Assembly: GCA_017465055.1 (NCBI GenBank)
Contig: JAFTWZ010000016.1
Coordinates: 1-39,043 of the forward strand
Origin: Alistipes sp.
GTDB lineage: Bacteria > Bacteroidota > Bacteroidia > Bacteroidales > Rikenellaceae
DNA: 39,043 nt
Direction of reading: 5' to 3'
Part shown: one piece after another, positions 1-8,663 of the stretch
Position numbering within the stretch: position 1 is the first letter of the stretch
Layout of the letters: each line of letters starts with the position of its first letter
The notes under the pieces: generated by a model
Databases searched by the model: none
What the model was told of the DNA's origin: nothing
The model's input: only the letters and a program-made list of their open reading frames with translations
Program-made: the position numbers and the translations under genes

Positions 1-1
1 A

Positions 2-79
2 TTAGATACAACACTCGACAAATTTCGAGGCGATGGGCTGTACTTTGACGTACTGCCCATTGACAAGATAATTTGTTAG
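2..79 (+). CDS. possible 3' end of an unidentified gene cut by the window edge
   Basis: Frame 2 of the plus strand is open from the window edge to a TAG at 77-79 and encodes about 25 residues ending LYFDVLPIDKIIC. Codon choice (GAC, TAC, CTG, AAG) resembles that of neighbouring genes, so this may be the C-terminus of a gene converging on clpB. The fragment is too short to assign to a family. The same bases also form a palindrome (31-62), so the open frame could be fortuitous. Confidence 0.3.
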   Translation, partial: LDTTLDKFRGDGLYFDVLPIDKIIC

Positions 80-154
80 CGGCAGAAGATGATGCCTTAT
101 CTCAACAAAGAACGACAAAATAGACTCTTTATTCAGCCTCAGATAATAAGTCTG

Positions 155-2743
155 TTAGTTTTCAAATCGTAGGCCATCATCCGTAGCATCTACGGTGATT
201 GGCTTGGTGCGGTCCACAGCGCCAGCAAGGATGCGCTTCGAGAGGGTGTTTACCACCTCGCGCTGTATCGTACGCTTTATTGGGCGAGCGCCATACAAGG
301 CATCGAAGCCAACGTCGGCAATAAAGCGACGCGCTGCCGAGGTGTAGACGAACTCTATGCCGTTGTGTCGCAATAGACGAGCTACGGCACGAAGCTGCAT
401 ATCGACAATCTTCTCGATATCGCCACGACGTAGTGGCTCGAACATAACAATCTCGTCTACGCGGTTGATAAACTCTGGCTTCAGGTTACGCTTCAGGAGC
501 TCAACAACCTCACTCTTCGTGCGCTCCACGACCTCAGAGTCGACAGCGTCGGCACCTGCCAGGCGCTCGGCGATAATCTGCGAGCCCATATTCGAGGTCA
601 TAATGACTATCGTATTGCGGAAGTCGACGGTGCGGCCCTTGTTATCCGTAAGCCTGCCATCGTCCAAGAGCTGCAACAGCGTATTGAAGACATCGGGATG
701 GGCCTTCTCAATCTCATCAAGCAGCACCACGCTATATGGCTTGCGACGCACAGCCTCGGTAAGCTGGCCACCCTCGTCGTAGCCGACATATCCCGGAGGC
801 GCTCCTACGAGGCGCGAGACAGAGTGACGCTCCTGGTACTCCGACATATCGATACGCGTAAGCATCTGGTCGTCGTTGAAGAGGAACTCGGCTAATGCCT
901 TCGCAAGCTCGGTCTTACCTACGCCCGTGCTACCGAGGAAGATGAACGAGCCTATAGGCCTACGACCATCGCTAAGGCCTGCACGCGAGCGGCGCACGGC
1001 ATCCGACACAGCCGCTATAGCCTCCTCTTGGCCTACAACCCTACGATGTAGTTCCTCCTCCATACGCAGCAGCTTCTCGCGCTCCGACTCGAGCATACGG
1101 TTAACAGGTATGCCCGTCCAGCGCGATACCACCTCGGCGATATCGTCGGCCGACACCTCCTCCTTAATCATCGCCGTGGGCGCTGCTAAGCGCAGCTCCT
1201 CCTCGAGCGTGGCCACACGCTTCTCCAGTTCGACGATAGTGCCGTAGCGCAGCTCTGCCACGCGGCCATAGTCGCCAGCGCGCTCGGCCTGCTGGGCCTC
1301 GAGTTTAGCGCGCTCGATAGACTCCTTAGCCTGCTGCAGCGCCTGCAGACGGTCACGCTCCGACTGCCACTTAGCCCTATGCGACGTATACTCTCCACGC
1401 AGCTCATCAATCTCGACGTCGAGGCGCGCGATACGCTCACCGTCGTTCTCGCGGCGTATGGCCTCACGCTCAATCTCGAGCTGGCGGATACGTCTGTCGA
1501 GCTGGTCTATCTCCTCGGGTACGGAGTTCATCTCGAGACGCAGGCGCGAAGCAGCCTCGTCGACAAGGTCGATAGCCTTATCTGGCAAGAATCGCTCGGT
1601 GATATAGCGATGCGACAGCTCTACCGAGGCGATGATTGCCTCATCCTTGATACGCACGCGGTGGTGACTCTCGTAGCGCTCCTTGAGACCTCGCATAATA
1701 GAGATAGCATCCTCGGTGGAAGGCTCGTCGACCATAACCTTCTGGAATCGGCGCTCGAGGGCTTTATCCTTCTCGAAGTACTTCTGGTACTCGTCGAGCG
1801 TCGTAGCACCTATGGTGCGCAGCTCGCCACGCGCCAGTGCAGGCTTCAGGATGTTGGCAGCATCCATAGCTCCCTCGCTCTTACCTGCGCCCACAAGCGT
1901 GTGTATCTCGTCGATAAAGAGTAGCACACGCCCCTCGGCCGAGATGACCTCCTTAACTACCGCCTTGAGACGCTCCTCGAACTCGCCCTTATACTTTGCA
2001 CCAGCCACCAGCGCACCCATATCCAACGAGTATACCACCTTGTCCTTCAGATTCTCGGGCACATCGCCACTCACTATACGCTGGGCAATGCCCTCGGCAA
2101 TGGCGGTCTTACCCACACCAGGCTCGCCGACAAGTATAGGGTTATTCTTCGTTCGGCGCGACAAAATCTGCAACACGCGACGTATCTCCTCATCGCGGCC
2201 AATCACAGGGTCGAGACGCCCAGCAGCGGCACCATCGTTGAGGTTTATCGCATACTTACCCAGCGCGTCAAACTCCAATTCGTCGCTCTCGGAGTCTATG
2301 GTAGCCCCCTTGCGAAGTTCCTTAATGGCGGCGATAAGCTGGTTGTGATCTACGCCATTACGTCGCAGTATGTCGCGTGCCGCGCCGCGCTCCTTAGCCA
2401 CAGCAACCAACAGATGTTCTACCGAGGCGTAACGATCGGAGAATGTGCGCGTAAGGTCGACTGCCGCCTGCACCACGGCCGAGCTCTCGCGCGAGAAGAA
2501 CACGTCGCCTACGGCACCCTCTACGCGTGGCAGGCGCTCTATAGCCTCCGTAACCTCACCTCTGATGGCCTTGATGTTTACGCCCACACGACCGAGGAGG
2601 TGGCACGAGAGAGACTCATCCTCGGCGATAGCGGCAGCTAATATATGCAGTGGCTCGAGCGACTGCTGCCTACGGCTCTGCGCCACGGTCATAGCCTCGC
2701 GCAATAGCTCCTGGGCTTTGATTGTAAGTGTGTTAATGTTCAT
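155..2743 (-). CDS. clpB: ATP-dependent disaggregase ClpB
   Basis: Cytosolic Hsp100 AAA+ unfoldase that works with DnaK to extract polypeptides from heat-induced aggregates. At 862 residues it has the usual ClpB length. The order is an N-terminal Clp repeat domain (about 1-145), AAA module 1 with Walker A GEPGVGKT (206-213) and Walker B LLFIDE (274-279), the coiled-coil M domain (about 405-520) that separates ClpB from ClpA and ClpC, then AAA module 2 with Walker A GSTGVGKT (604-611) and Walker B VVLLDE (672-677). The ATG at 2741-2743 gives the canonical start [14 protein letters not shown]. It is divergent from the S46 peptidase gene. No TAnnTTTG box was found before it, so its promoter may be of another kind. 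Nothing is missing or truncated. Confidence 0.97.
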   Translation of the reverse strand: MNINTLTIKAQELLREAMTVAQSRRQQSLEPLHILAAAIAEDESLSCHLLGRVGVNIKAIRGEVTEAIERLPRVEGAVGDVFFSRESSAVVQAAVDLTRTFSDRYASVEHLLVAVAKERGAARDILRRNGVDHNQLIAAIKELRKGATIDSESDELEFDALGKYAINLNDGAAAGRLDPVIGRDEEIRRVLQILSRRTKNNPILVGEPGVGKTAIAEGIAQRIVSGDVPENLKDKVVYSLDMGALVAGAKYKGEFEERLKAVVKEVISAEGRVLLFIDEIHTLVGAGKSEGAMDAANILKPALARGELRTIGATTLDEYQKYFEKDKALERRFQKVMVDEPSTEDAISIMRGLKERYESHHRVRIKDEAIIASVELSHRYITERFLPDKAIDLVDEAASRLRLEMNSVPEEIDQLDRRIRQLEIEREAIRRENDGERIARLDVEIDELRGEYTSHRAKWQSERDRLQALQQAKESIERAKLEAQQAERAGDYGRVAELRYGTIVELEKRVATLEEELRLAAPTAMIKEEVSADDIAEVVSRWTGIPVNRMLESEREKLLRMEEELHRRVVGQEEAIAAVSDAVRRSRAGLSDGRRPIGSFIFLGSTGVGKTELAKALAEFLFNDDQMLTRIDMSEYQERHSVSRLVGAPPGYVGYDEGGQLTEAVRRKPYSVVLLDEIEKAHPDVFNTLLQLLDDGRLTDNKGRTVDFRNTIVIMTSNMGSQIIAERLAGADAVDSEVVERTKSEVVELLKRNLKPEFINRVDEIVMFEPLRRGDIEKIVDMQLRAVARLLRHNGIEFVYTSAARRFIADVGFDALYGARPIKRTIQREVVNTLSKRILAGAVDRTKPITVDATDDGLRFEN

Positions 2744-2944
2744 ATTCGCAATTTATTTGTTCGTTTGATTCGAAACGCGACAATAATGTTGCCAATCGTA
2801 AAAAGAAGAAATTTTGTCACTCAACGGATAGAAATAACGACAAAGCGTCATATCTATAACCAAAATAGATGCCATAATGACAGAATATTTCTCTCGTTGT
2901 CTCACTTTTTAATCCACATATACAATAATTTGGCAATTTTATCG

Positions 2945-2952
2945 TATATTTG
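2945..2952 (+). promoter_or_regulatory. -7 promoter element TATATTTG of the S46 peptidase gene
   Basis: TATATTTG matches the Bacteroidetes TAnnTTTG consensus and lies 37 nt before the ATG at 2990. A TTTG at 2929-2932 is only 12 nt upstream, too close to be a normal -33 element, so only the -7 box is supported. Confidence 0.55.
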
Positions 2953-2989
2953 CCATAAATGAATACTAACTACAAAAGGTATAATATCT

Positions 2990-5071
2990 ATGAAAAAACT
3001 ATTGACACTTGTGGCTATGGTAGCTATCGCCTTTAGCGCCGTGGCCGATGAGGGTATGTGGCTACTACCCTACATCAAGAAGATGAACAGCAAGGACTTA
3101 AAGCAGCACGGCTGCAAGCTCAAGGCCGAGGATATCTATTCGGCCGAGAAGTCGTCGCTCAAGGATGCTATCGTTGTCTTCGGTGGCGGCTGTACTGGCG
3201 AGATTGTATCGCCCTATGGTCTGCTCTTTACCAACCACCACTGTGGCTACGACGCCATCCAGAAGCTCTCAAGCGTCGAGCACGACTACCTTAAGGATGG
3301 CTTCTGGGCTCAGAACAATGCCGAGGAGCTCCCAGCCGAGGGTCTCTCAGTACGCTTCGTACGCCACATCTTCGACGTTACGGCCGATATCGTAGGTAAC
3401 ATCCTATCGACAGCCTCGCAGCAGGAGTATGAGGCAGCTGTCTCGGCAAACAAGAAGGCCGTAATCGCCAAGCTCGAGGCCGAGCACCCTGGTATGCAGA
3501 TTATCATCCCTTCGTTCTTCGGTGGCAACCAGTTCTTTGCCTTCGCCTACGAGGTATACACCGACATCCGCCTTGTCGGCACTCCTCCATCCTCTATCGG
3601 TAAGTTTGGTGGCGACACCGACAACTGGATGTGGCCACGCCACACAGGCGACTTCTCTATCTTCCGCGTATACGCTGGCAAGGATAACCGCCCCGCTGCA
3701 TACTCTGAGGAGAACGTGCCATACAAGGCTGAGAAGTGGCTCAACATCTCGCTTAAGGGAGTAGAGGAGGGCGACTTCGGTATGATTATGGGCTTCCCAG
3801 GCTCTACCGAGCGCTACAAGACCTCGCACGAGATCGACTATATGCTCGAGGTGGATAATCCTCAGCGCATCTACATCCGTGGCGAGCGCCAGCAGATATT
3901 GCGCAAGTTTATGGACGAGGATCAGGCCGTACGTATCAAGTACGACGCTAAGTATGCTCAGTCGGCAAACTATTGGAAGAACTCTATAGGTATGTCGCGC
4001 GGCATCGAGAAGCTAAATGTTCGCGCTAAGAAGGCCGAGCAGGAGGCTCAGTTCCAGGCGTGGGCCGAGAAGAATACCCTTCCCGAGGAGCGATATACTG
4101 AGGCCTTGCGTCTTATCGCCGAGTCGCAGAGCGAGGCACGTCAGGAGAATGCCACACTGCAGTATCTCTCTGAGGCATTCCTACAGTCTGTCGAGCTTGT
4201 ACAGACGATGCTCGGTGTCGAGGACTTCGAGCAGTTCTACCAGAACTACGACGCTACGGTAGACCGCGCCGTGGCCAAGCGTATGTTCCAGATCTACCGC
4301 GAGAATAACGAGCTTCTCCCATCTATCTACAATAAGATAGATTCGGAGTTTGGTGGCAATAGCGACGCCTATGTTGACTGGCTCTACGACAATACTATGC
4401 TCAGCTCGCTCGAGAGCTACAACAAAATTCAGGCCCTCGACGCCGAGGCTCGTCAGGAGGCCTTCCTCAACGACCCTGCATACGAGCTTGCCTCGTCGCT
4501 TATCGAGCTCTACCGTCAGCTCGTACCTCAGATTATGGCCGCCGACACTAAGTTTGCCGAGGGTCATCGCCTCTACATCAAGGGTTTGATGATGATGCAG
4601 CCCGATAAGGCGTGGGCTTCGGATGCAAACTTCACCATCCGCCTAACCTACGGTAACGTGCTCCCATACAGCCCTGCTGACGGTGTCATCTACCAGCACT
4701 ACACAACGTTGGAGGGTGTTATGGCCAAGGAGGATCCATCGAACCCCGTAGAGTTTACCGTGCCTGAGCGCCTCAAGGAGCTATACGCAAAGAGGGATTA
4801 CGGCCGCTATGCCGATAAGAATGGTGAGCTTCCTGTAGGCTTCCTCGTAAACTGCGATATCACAGGAGGTAACTCTGGCTCGCCAGTTATGAACGCTAAG
4901 GGTGAGCTTATCGGTCTTGCCTTCGACGGTAACTGGGAGGCAATGTCGGGCGACGTAGCCTTCGAGCCTGAGCTTCAGCGCACCATCGCCGTAGATATCC
5001 GCTACGTGCTCTTCGTCATCGAGAAGTTTGCTGGTGCTGGCTGGCTCCTCGACGAGCTTACGATTAAGTAG
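2990..5071 (+). CDS. S46 family dipeptidyl peptidase, DPP7-type
   Basis: Serine exopeptidase that releases dipeptides from oligopeptide N-termini, probably periplasmic or surface-bound; used by Bacteroidetes to feed on peptides. The 693 residues begin with a Sec signal peptide (about 1-19, cleavage near AVA-DEG). The chymotrypsin-like triad can be read as His84 in TNHHCG, Asp221 in HTGDFS and Ser629 in GNSGSP. Residue 647, in FDGNWE, is Gly. In characterised relatives Gly at this S1-pocket position goes with hydrophobic P1 preference (DPP7), while Arg marks the acidic-specific DPP11; assignment to the DPP7 side is therefore inference from one residue. The gene is monocistronic, with its own -7 box and a strong terminator at 5097-5132. 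Confidence 0.93.
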   Translation: MKKLLTLVAMVAIAFSAVADEGMWLLPYIKKMNSKDLKQHGCKLKAEDIYSAEKSSLKDAIVVFGGGCTGEIVSPYGLLFTNHHCGYDAIQKLSSVEHDYLKDGFWAQNNAEELPAEGLSVRFVRHIFDVTADIVGNILSTASQQEYEAAVSANKKAVIAKLEAEHPGMQIIIPSFFGGNQFFAFAYEVYTDIRLVGTPPSSIGKFGGDTDNWMWPRHTGDFSIFRVYAGKDNRPAAYSEENVPYKAEKWLNISLKGVEEGDFGMIMGFPGSTERYKTSHEIDYMLEVDNPQRIYIRGERQQILRKFMDEDQAVRIKYDAKYAQSANYWKNSIGMSRGIEKLNVRAKKAEQEAQFQAWAEKNTLPEERYTEALRLIAESQSEARQENATLQYLSEAFLQSVELVQTMLGVEDFEQFYQNYDATVDRAVAKRMFQIYRENNELLPSIYNKIDSEFGGNSDAYVDWLYDNTMLSSLESYNKIQALDAEARQEAFLNDPAYELASSLIELYRQLVPQIMAADTKFAEGHRLYIKGLMMMQPDKAWASDANFTIRLTYGNVLPYSPADGVIYQHYTTLEGVMAKEDPSNPVEFTVPERLKELYAKRDYGRYADKNGELPVGFLVNCDITGGNSGSPVMNAKGELIGLAFDGNWEAMSGDVAFEPELQRTIAVDIRYVLFVIEKFAGAGWLLDELTIK

Positions 5072-5096
5072 TCGAAGATGTAATATTGTATAAAAG

Positions 5097-5132
5097 TTGG
5101 GTTGCCCGTTTGCTGGCAACCCAATTTTCTTT
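5097..5132 (+). terminator. rho-independent terminator of the S46 peptidase gene
   Basis: A perfect 10-bp stem, TTGGGTTGCC (5097-5106) with GGCAACCCAA (5115-5124), has an 8-nt loop and is followed by TTTTCTTT. It begins 26 nt after the stop codon. The loop and 3' arm also contain the -33 element and part of the spacer of the queA promoter. Confidence 0.9.
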
Positions 5133-5139
5133 ATCTTTG
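5109..5139 (+). promoter_or_regulatory. queA promoter, TTTG-N19-TATCTTTG
   Basis: The -33 TTTG lies at 5109-5112 in the loop of the upstream terminator. The 19-nt spacer is optimal, and the -7 box TATCTTTG is at 5132-5139. The queA ATG begins only 7 nt after the -7 box, which predicts a leaderless or almost leaderless mRNA. Confidence 0.8.
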
Positions 5140-5146
5140 CGCCACT

Positions 5147-6364
5147 ATGGAACGTCATATCGATATCAACGACTTCAACTACGAGCTGCCCGAGGAGCGC
5201 ATTGCCAAGTTTCCGCTCGAGGAGCGCACCTCGTCAAAACTCCTTGTCTACGACAATGGAAATATCGGCGAGAGCCGCTTTTGCAACGTAGCCGACTACC
5301 TGCCCGAGGGCGCAATGCTCGTATTTAATAATACGCGCGTGGTACGCGCGCGCATAGTGATGCATAAGGCCTCGGGAGCACGTATCGAGGTATTCTGTCT
5401 TGAGCCTACAAGCCCTGCAGACTACGAGCGCGCCTTTGCCCAGCAGCAGACGTCGGAGTGGAGCTGCATAGTCGGCAACCTCAAGAAGTGGAAGGAGGGT
5501 CAGGTGGGCATCGACTTCGAGTACAAGGGCGAGCAGCACACGTTGCGCGCCGAGATTGTCGAGCGCGGCACACGCGAGCACATCGTACGCTTCCGCTGGT
5601 CGGCAGCGTGTAGCTTCGGAGAGTTGCTCGAGACCCTCGGACGCATACCCATCCCGCCATACCTCAACCGCGAAAGCGAAGAGATAGACAACACCCGTTA
5701 CCAGACCGTCTACGCCCGTTTCGAGGGCTCGGTAGCAGCACCTACTGCAGGCCTACACTTCACGCCCGAGCTTATCGCTTCGATGAAGGATAGAGGCTTC
5801 AGCTTTGCCGAGGTTACGCTACACGTGGGTGCTGGCACCTTCCTGCCCGTCAAGGATGAGGATGCTGCCAAGCACGCTATGCACACCGAGCACTTCTCCG
5901 TAACACTCTCAGCACTTACCGAGCTACGCGCAAAGTGGGGCAACATCGTCGCCGTGGGTACAACCTCGGTACGCACCTTAGAGTCGCTTACAGCCTTAGC
6001 GTGGCGCGTACGTTGCAGCTCTACGCCCGACACCGAGCGCACCGTAGGTCAGTGGGAGCTATACGACATCCCCGAAACATTTACCGGAGGCGATGCTCTC
6101 GATACGCTCATCGAGTATATGCAGCGCGAAGGCTTGGAGTCGCTCAAGGCAACGACGCAGATAATGATTACGCCGTTGGGTTACCAGTTCCGCATCGTAA
6201 GCTACATAATCACCAACTTCCACCAGCCTAAGTCTACGCTACTACTGCTTGTGAGCGCCTACGTAGGCGACAGCTGGCACGACATCTATCGCTACGCTCT
6301 CGACAACGACTTCCGCTTCCTGAGCTACGGCGATTCATCGCTGCTTAAGGTCGACAAGCGATAG
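5147..6364 (+). CDS. queA: S-adenosylmethionine:tRNA ribosyltransferase-isomerase QueA
   Basis: Transfers and isomerises the ribosyl moiety of AdoMet onto 7-aminomethyl-7-deazaguanine at position 34 of tRNAs with GUN anticodons, making epoxyqueuosine in the cytosol. Family motifs are clear: FPLEERTSSKLL near the start, LVFNNTRVVRAR, GRIPIPPYLNR, RFEGSVAAPTAGLHFT, HVGAGTF, GTTSVRTLES and NFHQPKSTLLLL near the C-terminus. The ATG at 5147 (MERHIDIND) was chosen, giving 405 residues. The frame is open upstream to an ATG at 5102, but that start lies inside the terminator hairpin and upstream of the promoter. No Shine-Dalgarno sequence fits before 5147, in line with leaderless translation. No other queuosine gene is nearby. 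Confidence 0.96.
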   Translation: MERHIDINDFNYELPEERIAKFPLEERTSSKLLVYDNGNIGESRFCNVADYLPEGAMLVFNNTRVVRARIVMHKASGARIEVFCLEPTSPADYERAFAQQQTSEWSCIVGNLKKWKEGQVGIDFEYKGEQHTLRAEIVERGTREHIVRFRWSAACSFGELLETLGRIPIPPYLNRESEEIDNTRYQTVYARFEGSVAAPTAGLHFTPELIASMKDRGFSFAEVTLHVGAGTFLPVKDEDAAKHAMHTEHFSVTLSALTELRAKWGNIVAVGTTSVRTLESLTALAWRVRCSSTPDTERTVGQWELYDIPETFTGGDALDTLIEYMQREGLESLKATTQIMITPLGYQFRIVSYIITNFHQPKSTLLLLVSAYVGDSWHDIYRYALDNDFRFLSYGDSSLLKVDKR

Positions 6365-6466
6365 CTGAAAGTGTGTTATAGGAGGGAGAATCTCCATAGT
6401 CCATAATTCTACTATTTCGGAACTGAGCAATATTTCCGATTTAGAACAAATTCCAATAAACAGGTT

Positions 6467-6512
6467 GAAAGTGCTAATAAAATTAGATTTTATTGGTACT
6501 TTCTTCGTTTTT
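6467..6512 (+). terminator. rho-independent terminator downstream of queA
   Basis: A 17-bp stem (6467-6483 with 6487-6503, two G:U pairs) has a 3-nt TAG loop and is followed by TTCGTTTTT. It lies about 100 nt after the queA stop and 7 nt before the -7 box of the next gene. I see no gene in the stretch between the queA stop and this hairpin. Confidence 0.8.
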
Positions 6513-6518
6513 AATTTG

Positions 6519-6526
6519 TATATTTG
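6519..6526 (+). promoter_or_regulatory. -7 promoter element TATATTTG of the NPD-family gene
   Basis: TATATTTG lies 39 nt before the chosen ATG at 6566. The nearest -33-like triplet, TTG at 6493-6495, is 23 nt upstream inside the queA terminator, longer than the usual spacer. Confidence 0.6.
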
Positions 6527-6565
6527 CGAACTCATTTTGTAAAACATATATACAAATTACCAACT

Positions 6566-7645
6566 ATGAATTCACTAAAAATTGGAGACCTTATCGCCAA
6601 GCTACCCATCATTCAGGGCGGTATGGGTGTCGGCATCTCACTCTCGGGCCTTGCCTCGGCCGTAGCGAACGAGGGCGGTGTCGGCGTTATATCATCTGCA
6701 GGCCTCGGCCTGATATATCACGACCCTAAGAGGAGCGTTGCCGAGGCGGCAATCGAGGGTCTTAAGGCCGAGCTACGCAAGGCTCGCGCCAAGACCGAGG
6801 GTATAATCGGTGTTAACGTAATGGTCGCGATGACCAACTTCGCAGATATGGTGCGCACCGCCGTTAAGGAGGGTGCAGACATCATCTTCTCGGGCGCTGG
6901 ACTACCCCTAAACCTACCATCGTTCCTTAGCGAGGGGGCTAAGACCAAGTTAGCACCTATAGTATCGTCGGCGCGCGCTGCAAAGCTGCTGTGCGAGAAG
7001 TGGTGGAACGAGTATCGCTATACACCCGATGCTATCGTCGTCGAGGGGCCAAAGGCTGGTGGCCACCTCGGATACAAGGCCGAGCAGCTTACCGACACGG
7101 AGTACAGCCTCGAGAGCATACTGCCTCAGGTTGTCCAGACCGTCAATAGCTTTGCCTCAGCACACCAGTGCCACATACCTGTAATCGCTGCGGGAGGTAT
7201 ATATACGGGCGAGGATATCTACAACGTTATGCAGTTGGGTGCTTCGGGCGTGCAGATGGGAACACGCTTTGTGACCACCGAGGAGTGCGATGCCGACATA
7301 GGGTTCAAGCAGGCATATATCGATGCTAAGGAGAGCGACATAGAGATTATCCAGAGCCCTGTAGGTATGCCTGGACGCGCGGTGCATAGCTCCTTTTTGG
7401 AGAGCGTCAAGCAGGGCCTTAAGCGACCTAAGCAGTGCGCCTACAACTGCATACGCACCTGCGACGTAGTACACAGCCCCTACTGCATAATGTTAGCTCT
7501 GTACAACGCCTTCCGAGGGCAGTTAGACAAGGGTTACGCCTTTGCTGGGGCTAACGCCTGGCGAGCCGAGAAGATTGAGAGCGTCAGACAGGTATTCGAG
7601 AGCTTAGTCGCGGAGTTTAACGCGTTGAGAGATAGGCTTAGGTAA
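6566..7645 (+). CDS. FMN-dependent NPD-family oxidoreductase (nitronate monooxygenase / FabK-like)
   Basis: TIM-barrel flavoprotein of the 2-nitropropane dioxygenase superfamily, which includes nitronate monooxygenases and the enoyl-ACP reductase FabK. Seen in the sequence: the N-terminal PIIQGGMGVGIS strand and loop, VEGPKAGGHLG near the middle with the family's active-site His region, then IPVIAAGGIYTG and GASGVQMGTRF, which bind the FMN phosphate. The start at 6566 (MNSLKIGDLIAKLPIIQ, 359 residues) is used because the frame open to 6524 begins within the promoter. The C-terminal part has four cysteines in CAYNCIRTC...PYC, possibly a metal or Fe-S site; I recall similar clusters in anaerobe homologues but cannot check. 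Whether the substrate is an enoyl thioester or a nitronate cannot be told from the sequence. Confidence 0.85.
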   Translation: MNSLKIGDLIAKLPIIQGGMGVGISLSGLASAVANEGGVGVISSAGLGLIYHDPKRSVAEAAIEGLKAELRKARAKTEGIIGVNVMVAMTNFADMVRTAVKEGADIIFSGAGLPLNLPSFLSEGAKTKLAPIVSSARAAKLLCEKWWNEYRYTPDAIVVEGPKAGGHLGYKAEQLTDTEYSLESILPQVVQTVNSFASAHQCHIPVIAAGGIYTGEDIYNVMQLGASGVQMGTRFVTTEECDADIGFKQAYIDAKESDIEIIQSPVGMPGRAVHSSFLESVKQGLKRPKQCAYNCIRTCDVVHSPYCIMLALYNAFRGQLDKGYAFAGANAWRAEKIESVRQVFESLVAEFNALRDRLR

Positions 7646-7663
7646 CATCAAGATTTATACAAC

Positions 7664-7702
7664 AGCAAGGGACTGACCTTTTCGGATCAGTCCCTTGTTG
7701 CT
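7664..7702. terminator. hairpin between convergent genes, probable bidirectional terminator
   Basis: An 11-bp perfect stem (CAAGGGACTGA at 7666-7676 with 7687-7697) sits in the 73-nt gap between the convergent NPD and panB genes. Neither side has a long T-tract, so termination efficiency is uncertain. Confidence 0.6.
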
Positions 7703-7718
7703 ACTTAATCGCAGAATA

Positions 7719-8534
7719 TTAGTACTGCTCCTTCTCGTTGGGGAAGTCACGGCTCTTAACATCGTCGACATAGTGGCCTACAGCCTCCGAAATAGTAGTG
7801 CCGAGATCGGCATAGCGGCGCAGGAAGCGGGGAGAGAAGGCCTGCGTGATGCCGAGCATATCGTGGGCAACGAGCACCTGGCCATCGGTAGCGCCACCAG
7901 CACCAATGCCAATAGTCGGTATGCGCAGCTCCTCCGACACTCGCTTACCGAGCGTAGCTGGAATCTTCTCCAAGACTAAGGCAAAGCAGCCTGCCTCCTC
8001 CAAGAGGTGAGCATCGCGCACCAACTTTGTAGCCTCGGCCTCATCCTTAGCACGCACGTTGTATGTACCGAACTTATGTATCGCCTGGGGCGTAAGTCCG
8101 AGGTGTCCCATAACGGGGATACCTGCCGAGAGTATACGGTTCACCGACTCGAGAATCTCCTCGCCACCCTCGAGCTTAACGGCATCGGCCTCGGTCTCCT
8201 TCATAATCCTCACGGCCGAATCGAGGGCCACCTTCGAGTTACCCTGGTATGTGCCGAACGGCAGGTCGACAACAACAAGGGCGCGCTCCACAGCACGCAC
8301 AACCGATTTAGCGTGATAGATCATCATATCGAGGGTTATAGGCAGCGTAGTCTCAAAGCCAGCCATAACGTTGGCAGCTGAGTCGCCCACGAGGATAACA
8401 TCGACGCCCGCCTGATCGACAATCTTGGCCATAGAGTAGTCATACGATGTTAGCATAGCGATCTTCTCGCCACGCTGTTTCATCTCCGTAAGGCGCAGCG
8501 TAGTAACTGCCCTTAGTGTACTTTCAACTGACAT
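7719..8534 (-). CDS. panB: 3-methyl-2-oxobutanoate hydroxymethyltransferase PanB
   Basis: First committed step of pantothenate/CoA synthesis: transfers hydroxymethyl from methylene-tetrahydrofolate to 3-methyl-2-oxobutanoate, giving ketopantoate. It is a cytosolic TIM-barrel enzyme. The 271 residues match the family length. The Mg2+ ligands Asp51 (VGDSAANV), Asp90 (VVVDLPFG) and Glu122 (KLEGG) and the catalytic Glu189 (LVLEKIPA) are all in place relative to the E. coli enzyme. MGHLGLTPQ and [15 protein letters not shown] are also family motifs. It stands alone here; panC and panD are not in the window. A -7 box lies 64 nt upstream. Confidence 0.96.
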   Translation of the reverse strand: MSVESTLRAVTTLRLTEMKQRGEKIAMLTSYDYSMAKIVDQAGVDVILVGDSAANVMAGFETTLPITLDMMIYHAKSVVRAVERALVVVDLPFGTYQGNSKVALDSAVRIMKETEADAVKLEGGEEILESVNRILSAGIPVMGHLGLTPQAIHKFGTYNVRAKDEAEATKLVRDAHLLEEAGCFALVLEKIPATLGKRVSEELRIPTIGIGAGGATDGQVLVAHDMLGITQAFSPRFLRRYADLGTTISEAVGHYVDDVKSRDFPNEKEQY

Positions 8535-8597
8535 AGTTTTGCAAATTTTAATTTGTCATCCTCGGAGCAATAGCACTCTCCCAAGACTAATATTCAG

Positions 8598-8605
8598 CAA
8601 AGGTA
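8598..8605 (-). promoter_or_regulatory. -7 promoter element TACCTTTG of panB
   Basis: Reads TACCTTTG on the minus strand, 63 nt before the panB ATG. No TTTG was found at the expected -33 position. Confidence 0.5.
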
Positions 8606-8663
8606 TACAAAAAAGTGATACATCGAGCATCGCAGCTCAGAAAATATATTCTCTATCTCCGAC

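Noticed and set aside
357-2641. Long plus-strand open frames opposite clpB
   Set aside because: They are antisense shadows of the strongly conserved clpB frame.
5102-5146. Longer N-terminus for QueA
   Set aside because: The extension is translated from the terminator hairpin and promoter and does not resemble QueA N-termini.
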